Origin: Urechis unicinctus
Taxonomy: Eukaryota > Annelida > Polychaeta > Xenopneusta > Urechidae
Assembly (NCBI GenBank): GCA_034190875.2
Contig: CM067344.1
Location: forward strand, 27,419,914-27,483,913
Length of the DNA: 64,000 bases
Direction: 5' to 3'
The number at the start of each line of letters is the position of its first letter. Within the stretch, counting starts at the first letter, position 1. Below, piece after piece: positions 37,501-50,216 of the stretch. The notes beneath the pieces are model-generated. The model saw nothing but the letters and a program-made list of their open reading frames with translations, was not told the origin of the DNA and made no database searches. Position numbers and translations under genes: made by a program.

Positions 37501-37857
37501 TAAACCAGAGGTTTAAGTTTGACATAGGGTCCATGCTCTTAAACTATGGTCTATATCATCATACACTGAAGGGTCTCCCCATTCTGCTGTAGTCATCGAC
37601 CTGGAAGACATATTGACTAATACTACTAATAGGCTATTGTTCAATATTGATCTAGAGGATTCCCCAAACATCAGACAGCAGGAGGGCCCTTTAGGGCGTG
37701 ATAAAAGTGTCGGACAAATCTCAAAATCTGATCAGCTGATTTCTGATTACATGCAGTTACAAATTTGCGCGCTTGCACAGTCGAGCGTGAGGGGTTGCAC
37801 CTACAATTCCTACAATATGGTACAATTATGATATTATCTTATGGATAATTTCTCCAG
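34570..37857. promoter_or_regulatory. Divergent intergenic region between mitofusin and the RUN/RH gene
   Basis: The two genes point away from each other across about 3.3 kb. The 5' exon and start codon of the RUN/RH gene must lie here or be non-canonical, but I could not identify them. A GC-richer patch near 35500-35600 could be a promoter. A 72-codon frame at 37613-37831 has no recognisable domain. A short dispersed repeat is at 36785-36870. Confidence 0.3.
36785..36870 (-). repeat. TAGCCCTACARGA repeat family, copy in minus orientation
   Basis: The reverse complement reads a TAGCC-TACAGGATGTC-like head, an AT-rich centre and ATTACCGTTCGACCGGGGCT. Related copies are at 43827-43905, 47249-47290 and 47737-47785. 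Confidence 0.5.
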
Positions 37858-40800
37858 GTCCATCCCCAGAGGATGTGGCTGAAGCCAATATCACCAAGTC
37901 CAAAATAACAGACACATTGAAGCTGTCTATTCAATCCTTACAGAAGATACATATCAATTCTGAAGAGCCCATTCGCAGGTACGTGAATTCTCTTTATTCA
38001 TTGCACGTTGTCAGTGCTTTGATGGTTGCAGGGTTGGCTGCTCAGTGTTCACATGAAGATACAATATCCCCAGGATACATCCTTATCTTTTTCAGAATAT
38101 AACATTTAGCCAATCCCTTATCAACTACAACTTGATTTGTTGATGATATAGCTATGATGTATCATGACATAAAGGGGATGTCCTTAAAGGGAGGTAGTGG
38201 TATTCTGTGTGTATCAGTGAAGACAGTGCGAACTCTGTGTGTTCTGTTGTGGAGGCTCTGTTCCTCCATGGCCTCAAATCTTCTTATACACCAAAGGTCA
38301 GCCATTTTTATTGGTATATATCCAAAGTTTATTTAATTATATGTACCTGTTCATGCCAACAACTTTGGTTGAGTTTCTCAAACTGTGTGTATGCCTGTTT
38401 CAGAGCTACTGGCCTGTTATATCTAGAGTTACTCACAAGGATGTCATTGCCCAGCTCAACCACCTCAGTCAGATTACAACTGAAGTCGGCATGTGCAGAG
38501 CAAGCTGCTTCATCCATTTAAAAATTTAATAAAAAAATAACACACTCTCACAAACTTACACATTCATATACATACTCCATATTTGTTTTATTGACTTTTT
38601 CAGGCATGGGTACGTTTGGCATTAAATGACAGCATACTAGCAAGCTATTTAGATGCACTTGCAGCAGATAAAAAGATCTTGAGGTAAAAACAGAATATTT
38701 CAAGATTAGCAATAATGGGCTGTGTCATAAGTCGACAAAAATAAGAGGCTAAGTGTACTGATACCTAAATAATGCGTCCTTTGCATTAATCAAATGTACG
38801 AGCGCTTTTGAAAATGGATACACTTTGATGCATTATTTTGCTCTTTCAAAATGGCAGAAACCACTATACGAGGATTGCTTTCTTAAGGGATTCCGAACAA
38901 ATTGACATTCTCAGGGCACTTGTACAAGGTAATTATATGACAATATAATTCTCAAAATCTACACATGGAGTGGCTTTCTCTTGCATTATCCTTGGTCCTG
39001 CTACATTTAAAAAATTTTGAGCTTTGGGGATTTGTAGCAAAAGAGTTTAATTAATTTGAGCTACTCATGTCCTGTATTTTGGATGGTATGAAGTTTATTT
39101 GTACTTGCATGATTTGGTTGTTCTATAGGTTTACAATGCTTCACATTCAACCTGGCATTCAACGCCAGTGTTCTCAACCTGTGGACATCGACACCTTTGG
39201 TGCTGGCTGGCCTACAACAGGCCCCAACTCATGCCTTCCCAGCTCCTGTGATGGCTAGGCCAGGTGTGTCATTTCTTAAATTCTCCAACATTTCTCATAG
39301 TCTGTTACATAAAAAAGTGATAAGTGGTGTCAAGGCCAATAAGAAATCTGCAATTCCTCATTATGACAACATAGAATGATATTTATGACCTATGACCTAG
39401 CATTGTAATATAGTTTGTGAGATGCAGTTGTTTCACAGATGATTTATGTCATGTTACCAGTTGGACATCCTCCACGGGAAACTGCATCATCACCATTGCC
39501 AGCAGTTGCAATGTCCACTGCCTCTGTCCTCCCTCCAATCATCTCCTCTCACACCCCCAGCCCTCCTCCTAACACCCCTTATGCAGCAAGCCAACTGACT
39601 GCACGTGACATCGATCAGATCCGCCAACTGACCATGGTTTCCCGATGTACGGATGACAACTCGAGTACAACTGCCAGTCAAGTATCACACCCTGACTTTT
39701 CTGACACAAGAGTTGTTCACGACCTGATGCCTTCATTGATTCATGATATGGAAGAAATGAAGTTTCAGGCTATACTTGCCGATACAGCTCCCCTGCATAC
39801 CCCGCTTAGTGACTCTCCAGTTGAAGTGGAGACAATACGCAAATACAGAATGAAAGAGGAGAAGATACTTCATTTGGAGGAGAGTGCTGTATATAGTACG
39901 TCGTTCAAGTCAGAGCAGGGGTCTTCTTCAGCAGTGGTAACTGAGTCACCTGATGATCTACAATCTAGACCGAACCCAGTCAGCGTAACAAAATCCAATA
40001 ACCAGGAAATGTTGCGCAATATGTCTGATCAAGTCATTTCCTCTTATAGTGAGCCAGAGGACCTTGCTCATTCTTGTACTGGTACAAATATTACGGAAAT
40101 GAATACCTCTGAGCCTCTCTCTATGAGGAAAAACTCAAGTGTACCTAAATTTATGCCGGTAAAATCACCTCCTTTGAAGCCAGAACTCTCGGATGTAGTG
40201 GCAGTGACAGTAGAAATAGCCTCGGAGGCATTAACATCGCACACACCCGCGGAATCTAACATGGCAACGTGTGTGGATGATAGTGACACAGACATTTACA
40301 GCACTGATGAGGTGAAGCAGGGCAACTCTTTAGACACTTCTCATGGCTGGTCATCACACTTTGATACGGAGGATATCTTACCTGATGTGAAGTTGAATGT
40401 GGAGGTTGACGAGCAGGAAGAGAGGCTCACAGCCTCCATGCCAGGTGAGGCTATTATGAACTTGTCCTTACAGAAATACCTGTTATGCCATTGTTATATC
40501 AGCAAATATCCATCTGCCATTGTCACAATTATTATCATATCCAGAGATATTCATATGCCGTCATCACAATCATTATATCCAGAGATATTCATATGCCGTC
40601 ATGACAATCATTATCATATCAGTAGATATTCACACGTCATCATCCCAATCTTTACGATATCACGGAAAAAGATGCACCTCAAATCAGATAGCACCTCTGT
40701 TATGATATTATTTCTGTTTAATAGTGTGATGCTGTAGCAGGTGTGATCTCTGTTCGGATAACGTATCAGTTGATTCAATGAAATCATAATTTGTCAAAAT

Positions 40801-43658
40801 GAGCCAGTTCTTTATCTTTTCTATTAATACCTTGAATTTATTTGTAATTGTTGCCTCGTGATATTATCTACCATTAATAATGCCGATGTCACTATTGCTT
40901 CTGTGTCTGTTATGTGACCTCTGTCTAAACAGAGAGTTTTGACAACCTCTTACACAGCTACGCACCTCCTTCACAGCAACAAGAAGTGTCCAGTCTCTCA
41001 GAACTCATCAGAGATCTTTCTCCAGACAGTCCTCGTCAGTCTTTGCCCAATGAGGGCAAACAAAAGAATGCAAAAGAGCCAAAGTCGGCAAGAAGAACAT
41101 TACCTTCGGTAAGATCATTAAGTTTGGCTGTCATTTGACAATGCTATCCCTATTATGGTTGATACCAAGCATGTATGCTTACTGTTTATGTTTACTATAA
41201 TGATGTCAGCATTATGTGTGAATTTGTATTTGTCCTGTAATATATCTTTCTTCATAGCTTTGTATATAACCACAGTTATATAACCATGTACACCAGAAAT
41301 TATTACACCAGGTAGTTGTGGGTGAAATCATACTTACTGTGTTATACCTTTGAAGGATGACTCTTTTGATGGAGATGGCTTCCCAGAATATGAAGTTTTA
41401 CCTGACCTGGTTCCTGGGGATAAATCTTACCTCAATGACCCTGTAAGTGCCCTACACCTCCCCCATCCTAATTGCCATAAGTCCTGTTTTCACATTTGAA
41501 AATGCAAATACTGTCAACCTCAACCTATGTATCGACCATTCAACTGGAGTGACTGCAGTGTAATAGGCTGTAAGTTGACCAATTAGCAGCATGATACAGT
41601 GTACGATGACTAAATGTTTCTCAGACCTGATTTTCCCATTTAGCTTTTCCTTTCTTTCTTTAGGAGTTAAGAGTGTTTTCAATTATTCCATGCCAAGACA
41701 AGCTTATGATCACGGTCCATGTTATATTGATGATGTGGGTATGTCTCGTACTTATGTAGAAATTCCAGCCACTTCTGAGTCTCGTGGGAACTTTATGCAA
41801 TGAGAGAGGTCTGGACATGCAGAACTATCAATGCAAGACATGTGCTCGTGCTGTGGGAATGTGTAAGTGTTGCCCGACTGCACCAGTGGCAATCAATCCT
41901 CACCAACAACTGCTGCATATCGGGTTTTACTTAGAAGTCTTTTCACGATAAACATCCTGTTTGATCAAGTCATTTACTAAGAGTATTGTTCGCTGATGAA
42001 AGCTGATGTAGTTTGCTGACACATTTGCAGTCTATGGAAAGGCACGAGTATGTGCCTTTGATGGGGGTTACTACTGCTATGAATGTCATGAGAACGAGAC
42101 GTACTTTATCCCTTCACACATCATCTTCAATTGGGATTTCAATAAATATCAAGGTGACAAACAACAAAACCACTGTGGTTGCGACTTACCCTCTCGATCA
42201 TTCTCAATTTCATCCCTTGCAATATTTTTCACAAAACATATTTTCAGTGTCAAGACGCAACTTTGATTTCCTGCACTTGATTGAGGATGAGCCTTTATTC
42301 AACATCAACGAGCTCAACCCTTCCCTGTACACCCATGTGCCCGAGCTTGACGAGATCAAGGTACCTGTTCAGTGTAGAGTCTACCTGTGTTAGAGTCTTC
42401 TTTCCACTTCAACGACATACTAATAACGATGCTTTTGTTTCTTCTCAGCGACTGAGAATGCAGCTGCGCTATTTGAAAACATATTTGTTTTCATGCAGCC
42501 AGCATGTGGCTGACGAGCTGCGCAGGCAGGTGTGGCCCCGAGAGTACTTATTTGACAACATCCACACATATTCACTCAATGTAAGTCAACAAATACTGAG
42601 ATATTGTTTTGAACTGATTGATGTCTTGGGGGTGTTGTTTTAGGAGGTGTTCTTGCATCACCGGTTTACATCCATCAGAATTGCAATGACAGATCCTTGT
42701 TCAATGCAATATCAAACCATTTGGTTCCGTTCACTTACGTGGGTCTTGCATAATTAGTCAAAGAGTCTACAATTGTGTACAAGAATTGCATAAGGGAACA
42801 GAAAATGGTGGCCCCTGCCTGTATGCATCAGCAACCTTCTACGATAACTTTCCTGTTTGCATGGCTATTTTGTCTGGACCCATATACAAAGCTATATTAA
42901 TATGTTTTGAAAAATAATAAGTTTGGTTGAGATTGACAAAGTATATAAAAAGCTGAAATTCCCTAATTATCCCAAATCGTTCTTTAATTATATCTATTAC
43001 GGATGGTTAAGTTTCCTTAGTTTGAACAAGTACCATAGCTGCAAGTGTTCTCTCCCCTTGAGATGTAGCTTAGTCAAGTTCCACATAAAAATATCACAGT
43101 ACTGAATCTGTAATGTTTTAGATCACTTGATTACTCCTGCATACTTGGTGTCTCGTTAATGTTGGATTATTGATGATGTGGTGCATCAAACAGGATTTGG
43201 TGCGGGTAACCTCGGGCAATCTCATTCACACCATACGCCAGGTCATCCAGTTTTCTACCAAGCACGTGTATGAATGCAGACTCTGTCCTCTTAAAGGATT
43301 TATATGTGAGATCTGTAAGAACAGGAAAGTGATTTACCCATTCCAAATGGACTGTACCACCAGGGTAAGAGTTTTTCCATTTATTTTTATTTATTTTCTT
43401 CAACGGAAGCAGTTTCTTGAAGTATCATATTATATTCCACTTAGCATTCAAATTCATGACTACTGATTCCCTGTATCCTTACCATCACTGTGATGATTGT
43501 GTGGTGAACAGTGTGAAAGGTGCAAATCAGTGTACCATAGAGGTTGTATCACCGAGTCAACGCCGTGCCCTAAGTGTGCTCGCTTCTCAGCCCGATCATA
43601 TCTGAATGAGGCCCAGCACACCAGCCCTCACTCTCAAATATACACATCTCCTTTTTAA
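37858..43658 (+). CDS. RUN and Rubicon-homology domain protein, PLEKHM1-like without visible PH domains
   Basis: By family, these proteins link Arl8/Rab7 to late endosome, lysosome and autophagosome trafficking. Exons: 37858-37978, 38218-38296, 38404-38499, 38604-38683, 38858-38928, 39129-39263, 39461-40444, 40933-41108, 41356-41442, 41664-41738, 41805-41862, 42031-42153, 42248-42360, 42449-42580, 43194-43364, 43512-43658. That is 881 residues in frame, plus an unfound first exon. RUN domain: ANSVCSVVEALFLHGLKSSY, SYWPVISRVTHKDVIAQLNH, RAWVRLALNDSILASYLDAL, VLNLWTSTPLVLAGL, closest in memory to PLEKHM1. A long Ser/Thr-rich linker follows. The RH domain has ordered Cys pairs: YQCKTCAR, GGYYCYECHE, ECRLCPLKGFICEICK, CERCKSVYHRGC, CPKC. 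EYEVL in an acidic stretch of exon 9 is a candidate LC3-interacting motif (inference). Intron 3 appears to be GC-AG. Confidence 0.87.
40476..40655 (+). repeat. Short tandem repeat in RUN/RH gene intron 7
   Basis: Three to four copies of a 40-50-bp unit containing AGAGATATTCATATGCCGTC and CACAATCATTAT-like blocks, directly after the exon 7 donor. Confidence 0.7.
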
Positions 43659-43826
43659 TACTTCCACTCAGCAAAACGTCTTGGTTTGTATTGGGACTAG
43701 CTCAAGTGTTAGTTATCTTTAGCTATAAACATCCTTGATGTTATCTTTTGTTTTTGTGTTGATGTGAAGTGTTTTAACTGAATGTTGGGTAGTGCAATGA
43801 TAGTATTTTGACTCTATGATTAGTAT

Positions 43827-43905
43827 AGCCCTGCAGGACGTGGTGTATATTACCGTCCGACCGGGTAGTATACACAAATACCTTCACGATGTCCTGCAGC
43901 CTGCT
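43827..43905 (+). repeat. TAGCCCTACARGA family, palindromic copy
   Basis: TAGCCCTGCAGGACGT at the left is mirrored by ATGTCCTGCAG at the right. Internally, GTGTATA is mirrored by TATACAC around ATTACCGTCCGACCGGGTA. This suggests a small MITE-like palindrome. Confidence 0.6.
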
Positions 43906-44200
43906 GGGATAGTGTCACTTAAGAAATTCCAATCAAAAGGTTGTAATTTATTGGATTTTAATGGTATTTGGTAAAAAAAAAATGAATGGAATCTTTGGGA
44001 ATTCTGTGAATTCTATGGGTGCCTCTGTGTATCTGATAGTTAAATATATATTTCACAAATTGCCTGTTTAAAAATATATAAGTTCGTCGGAATCTAAACG
44101 TTATGATTGTTTGCTTCGCTTGAACAGTTTATCATGATGATTCAGTTGGTCACTCTTGTCTTGATCTTCAACGTTCGGGATGGACACACATATCCATATA

Positions 44201-44330
44201 CAGTGGTCCCCTCGTAAACGGCCCCTCTCTTATACGACCATATTTGCTGGTCCAGAACGACTAACAAAGTAAAAGTACCCCTCTTGACCGGCCGCCTTGT
44301 GTATCTGGCCGTCGGTAGTACACACTATTT
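44201..44330 (+). mobile_element. Tigger/pogo-like element end (fragment)
   Basis: CAGTGGTCCCCTCGTAAACG preceded by TA matches the general form of Tigger/pogo terminal repeats (CAGT-GTCCCTCG... type). A CGGCC-containing block (GACCGGCCGCC) follows. No matching right end or transposase was seen. Confidence 0.45.
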
Positions 44331-44354
44331 TGTCATTTTGCTTACCTTACCTTG

Positions 44355-44393
44355 TGCAAGGAGTTATAACCAATAGGTTATATAACTCCTTGC
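44355..44393. repeat. Short palindromic repeat (AAGGAGTTATAACCAAT family), copy 3
   Basis: CAAGGAGTTATAACCAATA is followed by GGTTATATAACTCCTTG. Same family as 13943-13998 and 14412-14504. Confidence 0.6.
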
Positions 44394-45735
44394 CTTGTGT
44401 GTTGTAAAAATTGGATGTTGGGTTGCCCTGGCACTCAGAATTTGTAATTGCATTATTATTATTTGCTTCATGTCTCTGTTTCATACATTTAGTAAGACAC
44501 TAAACACAGTCAAGATTGACAAATTTCAAACTTGAGACTTGAAATCAATTCACCAGTCGTGCATCTCAGGATTTGTGTATTGACCACGAGTTAATAAAGT
44601 ATTATACAGAATGTTGTATCAGTCTGTTCTTAAAATTTTGGTGGCAAGATGTCTAGTGAAGCAAACTAACAACCCCACATCATGCATAGGCCCCTTGTAA
44701 GCTAAGAGAGCTTTAACAACAATATAACTTATAGTCTAGTAATCCTGTCACGATACTAATTCGATTGCAATGACAACCGCGTGAATGTGAGACATCGTTC
44801 CGAGTTCAAGCATTATTTGGCTCGGAGTTATGGCTTGTTAAATGATTCCCGCGAGGCTTTCGTGGGTTCACTTAGGTACAATAAGCCTCGCTTCGTACAA
44901 GGCCACGACGTTCTCATATGTAATGAGACTCCCATGCACATTCCTTGTTGGAGAGTGAGACCTTAGTAGTAGGGTCAAGATTAAGTTATCCCTTACCTAA
45001 GATACTTCATATATGACCTGAAAAATCAATAACCATAGGTGTTCTGAGTGCCTGGTTGGTCGAAGTTACCTCTCAGCCAATCAGAGCTCGACAAAAAAGC
45101 TCGGTTTTTTTTCTCATATCGATTTGAAAAGCCGTGTCTCAATATCACCTAGTTATCTTGCTAATCTTGTCGATTTGAGAAAGTCCCTCGCCGAGCCGCG
45201 CAGCCTTATCATGGCTACATTACGGAGGCGTCTGATATCAAGCACACCTAGCTACCCAGTGGGCACAACACGTGGAATCCACGTGGAAAATACGTGGAGA
45301 AACTGGTGTAATTCACGTAGATAATACGCGTAAAAGGCAAGTTGAATTCACGTGGATATGGACACGTGGAAAACACGTGTGCTCTTCCACCTAAATTCAA
45401 CGATACAAAATATCTGTATTCAGGTGGTTTTTACTTCCTCTTTAGTAATTTTTTTGTTTTTTAATATATTTCACACGATCATTGAACCAAGTACATTTAT
45501 TTCTCTGAAATATCCAACTATAAGTGCTACATGATCACAAATAACAATATTAAACATGTTTTAAACATTACGAGCAAATGTCAACATACAAAGGCAACAA
45601 ATTAGTGGAAAAAGGCAGGTTTTTTCATGAAACACATTAAACCGGTCACTACATGCATGTGCATCATGAATATACACAGATATAACATGATTTACTTTCA
45701 CCCTAATAAAATGCAAATTATAAAATGTACTTTAA

Positions 45736-46046
45736 AAGGCCACTGAAATGCAAAACCGAATTTTTGTTATCGCATTTTGATGATAATTTTTAAGTGACTT
45801 TCTGGGTGACGTCACCTAATTGACACAAATCTGTCAAATTCGTCTAGGATGGCTTTCATCAGTAAAGCACTAAACGAAAGTGAGTGAAGGAGTTTGATGA
45901 CTTCATACAGGAAAGTCTGCGAGTTTGATCGGTAATATCTCGGCAACCAGTTATGACATCTCAGTCATACTGTTGTCAAAATGTCACAAAATCATCTTCA
46001 TAATTAGATGACAACACAAATTTGAATTTTGCATGTAAGTGGCTCT
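45736..46046. mobile_element. TTAA-flanked MITE, 311 bp
   Basis: Flanked by TTAA at 45732-45735 and 46047-46050. Ends are inverted: AAGGCCACTGAAATGCAAAA at the left and, reverse-complemented, AGAGCCACTTACATGCAAAA at the right. No coding capacity. TTAA duplication is a piggyBac-type trait, so this is probably a non-autonomous relative. Confidence 0.75.
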
Positions 46047-46125
46047 TTAAGTAAACGATCTAGTCAAATCTATGAAAAATATAAATGTGTGAGTAAATCA
46101 ACAATCATTACCAATAGGCAATATT

Positions 46126-46893
46126 TTAACTTCTCTTGGGTGCATTCCTTAGTCGGTTGGCTAGAAAGACATTAACAGCAGCCTCGGTGAACCCATGACT
46201 CTTCACTACACTTTCTGCACAGTACAAAGAGGACAATATAAGCTATCTAATTTCATACATCGTACAACTGACTTTCATTATTTATTGTGTATCATTAAAA
46301 TCAAAAACTATCCTGGACTTCCAAGTAATTAGCCAATGGTGAACCTACCGACAATTAATTTGCAGAGTGCCATTTTCTCAAAGCTGGCTTTGTCACCTGA
46401 CCCGTTCATGTTAAGCTTGCACTGCAGGGAATTAGTGATTAATCTGCAAGCAATATGTCTGAATGAATACAATTGGTGCATGAAAATTTCTTAAACATTG
46501 CCAATTCAGACAAAATGCATAAGTGCAAGTTGTTTGGATCATGGATTTACATCATATACATATACATAGAGAATCGCACCTGCTTGTCAAATCGTTCATC
46601 GTATCCCGGACACTGCACAATGATTTTCATACACTTCTGAAACTGACACAAAAATGTGACATTTGGAAAATATTTCATTGCTGTTTATTAGATCTAATGC
46701 CCACTCCTCCTTAAAAAAACTGCAAATTCTTTCTCTGGTTGTCCATAAACTGCTCATCAGTGCTGTTCATCTGCACAGCTTCAGGAAGCATTTTGCTACT
46801 ATCGGCCAGCTCTCTCATCTCCTGCCTGTTCAGTATATCCCTGATTTGCAGAGGCAGGAGAGGCAGCGCTCCTGAAAACCTGTGCACAAACAA
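46126..46893 (-). CDS. DUF4806-like C-terminal exons, probably transposon-encoded
   Basis: Four consecutive pieces read on the complement: about 46711-46893 (SGALPLLPLQIRDILNRQEM), 46580-46636 (KCMKIIVQCPGYDERFDKQ), 46349-46421 (CKLNMNGSGDKASFEKMALC) and 46126-46214 (ESVVKSHGFTEAAVNVFLAN, ending in a stop). The last three join cleanly by phase with AG/GT borders. The N-G-x-x-x-K-x-x-F block followed by an ...LANRLRNAPKR end resembles DUF4806, a domain I know mainly from transposon-associated invertebrate proteins. The N-terminal part was not identified and the first join is uncertain. It lies inside the CACGTG-ended element. Confidence 0.45.
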
Positions 46894-47040
46894 ATTTTGC
46901 AGTGTTCAATTACTATGCTGCTGACTACAAACTCATAAATAATACCTTTCTCAATAGCAGCATTAAAACAGAGAAAATATTTAAAGAAAATATTCACAAA
47001 TGTGCACTTATGTTAAAGGAAAACCATCATTGCTCAACCA

Positions 47041-47248
47041 ACGACTGTTAGAATGAGTGACAGATGAGCCATGACTGTGGGACTGAGTGACAAATGAGCG
47101 ATGACGACCGTGTGGAACGGATTGACAGATGAACGATGACTGTGAGATGGACTGACTGATGAACGATGACTGTGAGATGGACTGACAGATGAACGATGAC
47201 TGTGAGATGGACTGACTGATGAACGATGACTGTGAGATGGACTGACAG
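47041..47248. repeat. 30-bp tandem array, left part
   Basis: Units of GATGAACGATGACTGTGAGA plus TGGACTGACA, near-perfect in the last four copies and degenerate before. Interrupted at 47248 by the nested element and resuming at 50217. Confidence 0.85.
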
Positions 47249-47736
47249 TAGCCCTACAAGACGTCTGGTATAAATTCATATAACCGTTACCAGGTCCAGG
47301 CCGAGCCTGGATTTCCAGGACGTCCTGGAATTCCAACCCGTCCTGTAAAATCAGCCGAACCGCCCGCATTATCGCCCAAGCCCACTCGATTTCTAAATCC
47401 ACATACACTGCGCTCAGGGTTATTATTCGTTTTTAATTTTTGCGACGCAAGATGTTTTCTTTCACAAACTATAGTTATAAACCTTAAAATCTATTTGTGC
47501 ATGTTTATTATTGTATCAATTAACGATGTAGCCTGGTAGACTATGCCGATTGTAGGTCTACTTACGATGGCTCACATAGTCACAGTGCGGGGTCTATGAG
47601 GTGAAATTTTGCAGTCGATTTGAAGTTACCCACATTTCTTTACACTCTCCAAATAGTCAGATTGTCATTTGGTGTGTTGTGTAAAAAAACATTTAATTGA
47701 TCATTTTATTTTAACAAACTGAGCAGACATCCAATT

Positions 47737-47785
47737 TAGCCCTACAAGGTGTCTGCGTAGACTTGTATTACCGTTCGACTGGGGC
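47737..47785 (+). repeat. TAGCCCTACARGA family, copy
   Basis: TAGCCCTACAAGGTGTCTG followed by TATTACCGTTCGACTGGGG. Lies within the nested element. Confidence 0.55.
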
Positions 47786-48539
47786 TGATATCCAATAGTG
47801 CACCAATCTTTTTTTGATTGCTATTCCATATGCCACAAACATTGTGAATTGTACTAACAAAATGAAATTTCTTTGCGAGTCCAGTGAAGTGCAGATGTCT
47901 TACAGCAAACTTGGACCTCAAAGGCACTCTACACCATTTAGTTAGAATTGTTCAATGTTTTCCCATCCCCTGCATGCAAAAAATCATACCGTTATATGAT
48001 TGCCCAACGTTATTTGCATGATGTTTGCATGATGTTTTTTATACGTTCTTCCTGAGTTTATTTCCAAAAAATTTGCATGCATGCTCAACGATGAATCAAC
48101 AGTTTGTTGGGATTGTTTTATTTCAAGCATTGGTTAAGCCTCATCGTCAAATAAAGGTATGTTCTTGTTAAAATATTGCAACCCTAGAAAATAATAAAGT
48201 TTTTGAACAGTATTAAAATATTGCTCCATGTTAGGTGTTAAGAAGGAATTTATTGAATAACAGTATTCCTCGTCATTATTAAAGGGCTGTATAAGATAAA
48301 TGTACATGTTGCTCCATATATCTATACATTCCAAGGTGTCGTAAAATTTGATAAGAGAGTAATATATGATATTTCCATTTGACTTTCTTCTTGTTCACTT
48401 TCCTTCTTTTTCAGCAATCCTAACTGGGCTCACCACCAACAATATCCAAATGCAAGAAACATGGTTTAGGATGACAGAAGAGGAAGGACTGATGGAAAAC
48501 CCTCTTCACTAAAGCAGAGGAGCTGAGACAAAGGCATAA

Positions 48540-49064
48540 TTGTTGCCAAATAAAATGACAAAACCTAAAAGTTTTTTATACTTACTTAGGGAGACAGTTT
48601 ATGGACAGAGTAATGTAATACTGGAAATAAAGCCCAGTCAACCACCTCACACCCTGCACCCACTGCCACTATCACAAACCCTATGCCTACTAAAAAAATC
48701 AAAAATTGAACCTGCTTTACACAACATCTTGCAGACAAATCCCTGTGCCCATAATCTTCACAACACCTCAAATTCTGCTTCAACAACAGAAACCAACTTC
48801 TTTCAGCCGGAAGGGGACACAAAGATAGATGGATTTAAACATTCATTATTCAAAGTGAAGCATCACACATACAAACCATCTGAACTACACTTGGCTATCA
48901 AACAACATCAACTCAACTTGGGGCAGATATTCCCACACCAACCCCTCAAACAGCCCTTCAGGCCCCACCAATTCAAATGCAGTCAAACGTCGACATCTTC
49001 TCAGACGAACATTCAGCCACCACCTAAACAGATGCAGGCAGACATCCACACACTAACATCTTAA
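48540..49064 (+). other. 174-codon open frame in the nested element, unidentified
   Basis: Rich in Pro, Gln, His, Ser and Thr, without recognisable motifs. A possible splice acceptor (TTCTTTTTCAG) lies upstream at about 48405-48415. It may be a remnant of the element's own gene or a chance frame. Confidence 0.2.
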
Positions 49065-50216
49065 GCACTGCAGAGCATCACAAAACCAAATACAAACACA
49101 AGAAACACACACAGCAGGAATTCAAATGTATGCATGAACACATACACACACAAAAAGACTATAAAACAAATGCCTGGGTTGGGTGTAAGAATGAAGACCA
49201 AAAATGTCATCCATGGGCCAACCACAGATGTGTTGGCTGAGGAAGATATATTGGACAGGGTGTCTCTAACAAGGAATACATCTGTCCATGTTGTAGTTTG
49301 TAATCTTTTGCAAGACAGTTGTGTTAATGATTGGCTTTAACATTTAAATGACATTCAAGTCATACTATTAATATTATGGTAGTATTTCTCCTTTGTGCAT
49401 GCAGATGATAATTTTTTACATGAAATAAATGATAGTTCAATAATCAATTTTATTCCAATTTTTTATTATCCTGGAGAATAATAAAGATAAAGGAGATCTG
49501 TGAACAATCTCCACCAGGAAAAGCCCTACAGTTTGAAATAAACATTTTTTAATAGTCTATTGTACAAAGTGAGATTAATTTATCACATTTTGAGATCAAC
49601 TTTATGAATACATATGAAACAACACAAGCTCATTTGACTTATTTTGATTCTGTAACATAGTATCTGCAAAGATAGAAGCATATAAATAATGCACAAGTCC
49701 AAACAATCTAATCAAAACACCTGATTGTGATCAGTTTTTGCATTCCCAAATCGGCCATTTGAAATGAAATTATTTTTTTTTCAAATCTCCACTGTTTGAC
49801 ATCTGGACGGTAGATTATTAAAAAAAGCTGTGGTGAAAATGTTCAGCAAAATGTCCTCTTTTAAGTGAGCCATTCGCTTTTTCAGCAAACACGAAGCGTA
49901 CGTTCGCGAGAGATAGTTAAACAAGCCCATGCAATCATGCTATAGGGAGACCCCTATATTCGGAAGACTAAAATTCCACTAAACAATGGTCGATTATGAT
50001 AGATGATCACTCAAATTAACAAATGATCCTTCCCAAAGCCTCAGCCAATAGGAAAATGCGTAGCAAACGTATTTACATATATTGAGAACGAATGAAAACA
50101 CAGGTACTATAATCCGCCTGGGAAACCAGGACGTCCTGGAATTCCAGCCGCGCGCCTGGATTCCCAGGACGTCCTGGAAATCCAGGCTCGGCCTGGACCT
50201 GGTTACACCAGAGCTA

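Larger units (their letters stand above)
43659..45250. other. RUN/RH 3' flank and intergenic transposon debris
   Basis: Contains the 3' UTR, three short repeats listed separately, and from 44700 to 45240 unassigned sequence with no recognised coding content. Confidence 0.4.
47249..50216. mobile_element. Nested inverted-repeat element inside the 30-bp tandem array
   Basis: Left repeat 47286-47336 and right repeat 50157-50206 are nearly identical inverted copies of over 40 bp. They begin GTTACCAGGTCCAGGCCGAG (left) and contain the perfect palindrome CCAGGACGTCCTGG. Tandem-array units flank it on both sides, which fixes the insertion. The left end starts with a TAGCCCTACAAGACG head shared with another repeat family. 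Internal open frames are unidentified. Confidence 0.7.

Noticed and set aside
44745..44980. Possible structured RNA near CCTGTCACGATACTAATTCG
   Set aside because: It shares only a short CCTGTCACGATA match with 50750. No stable fold or pol III boxes could be supported.
47034..47408. 124-codon minus-strand frame with HSHRSSVSPS repeats
   Set aside because: It is the translation of the 30-bp tandem array and the transposon end.
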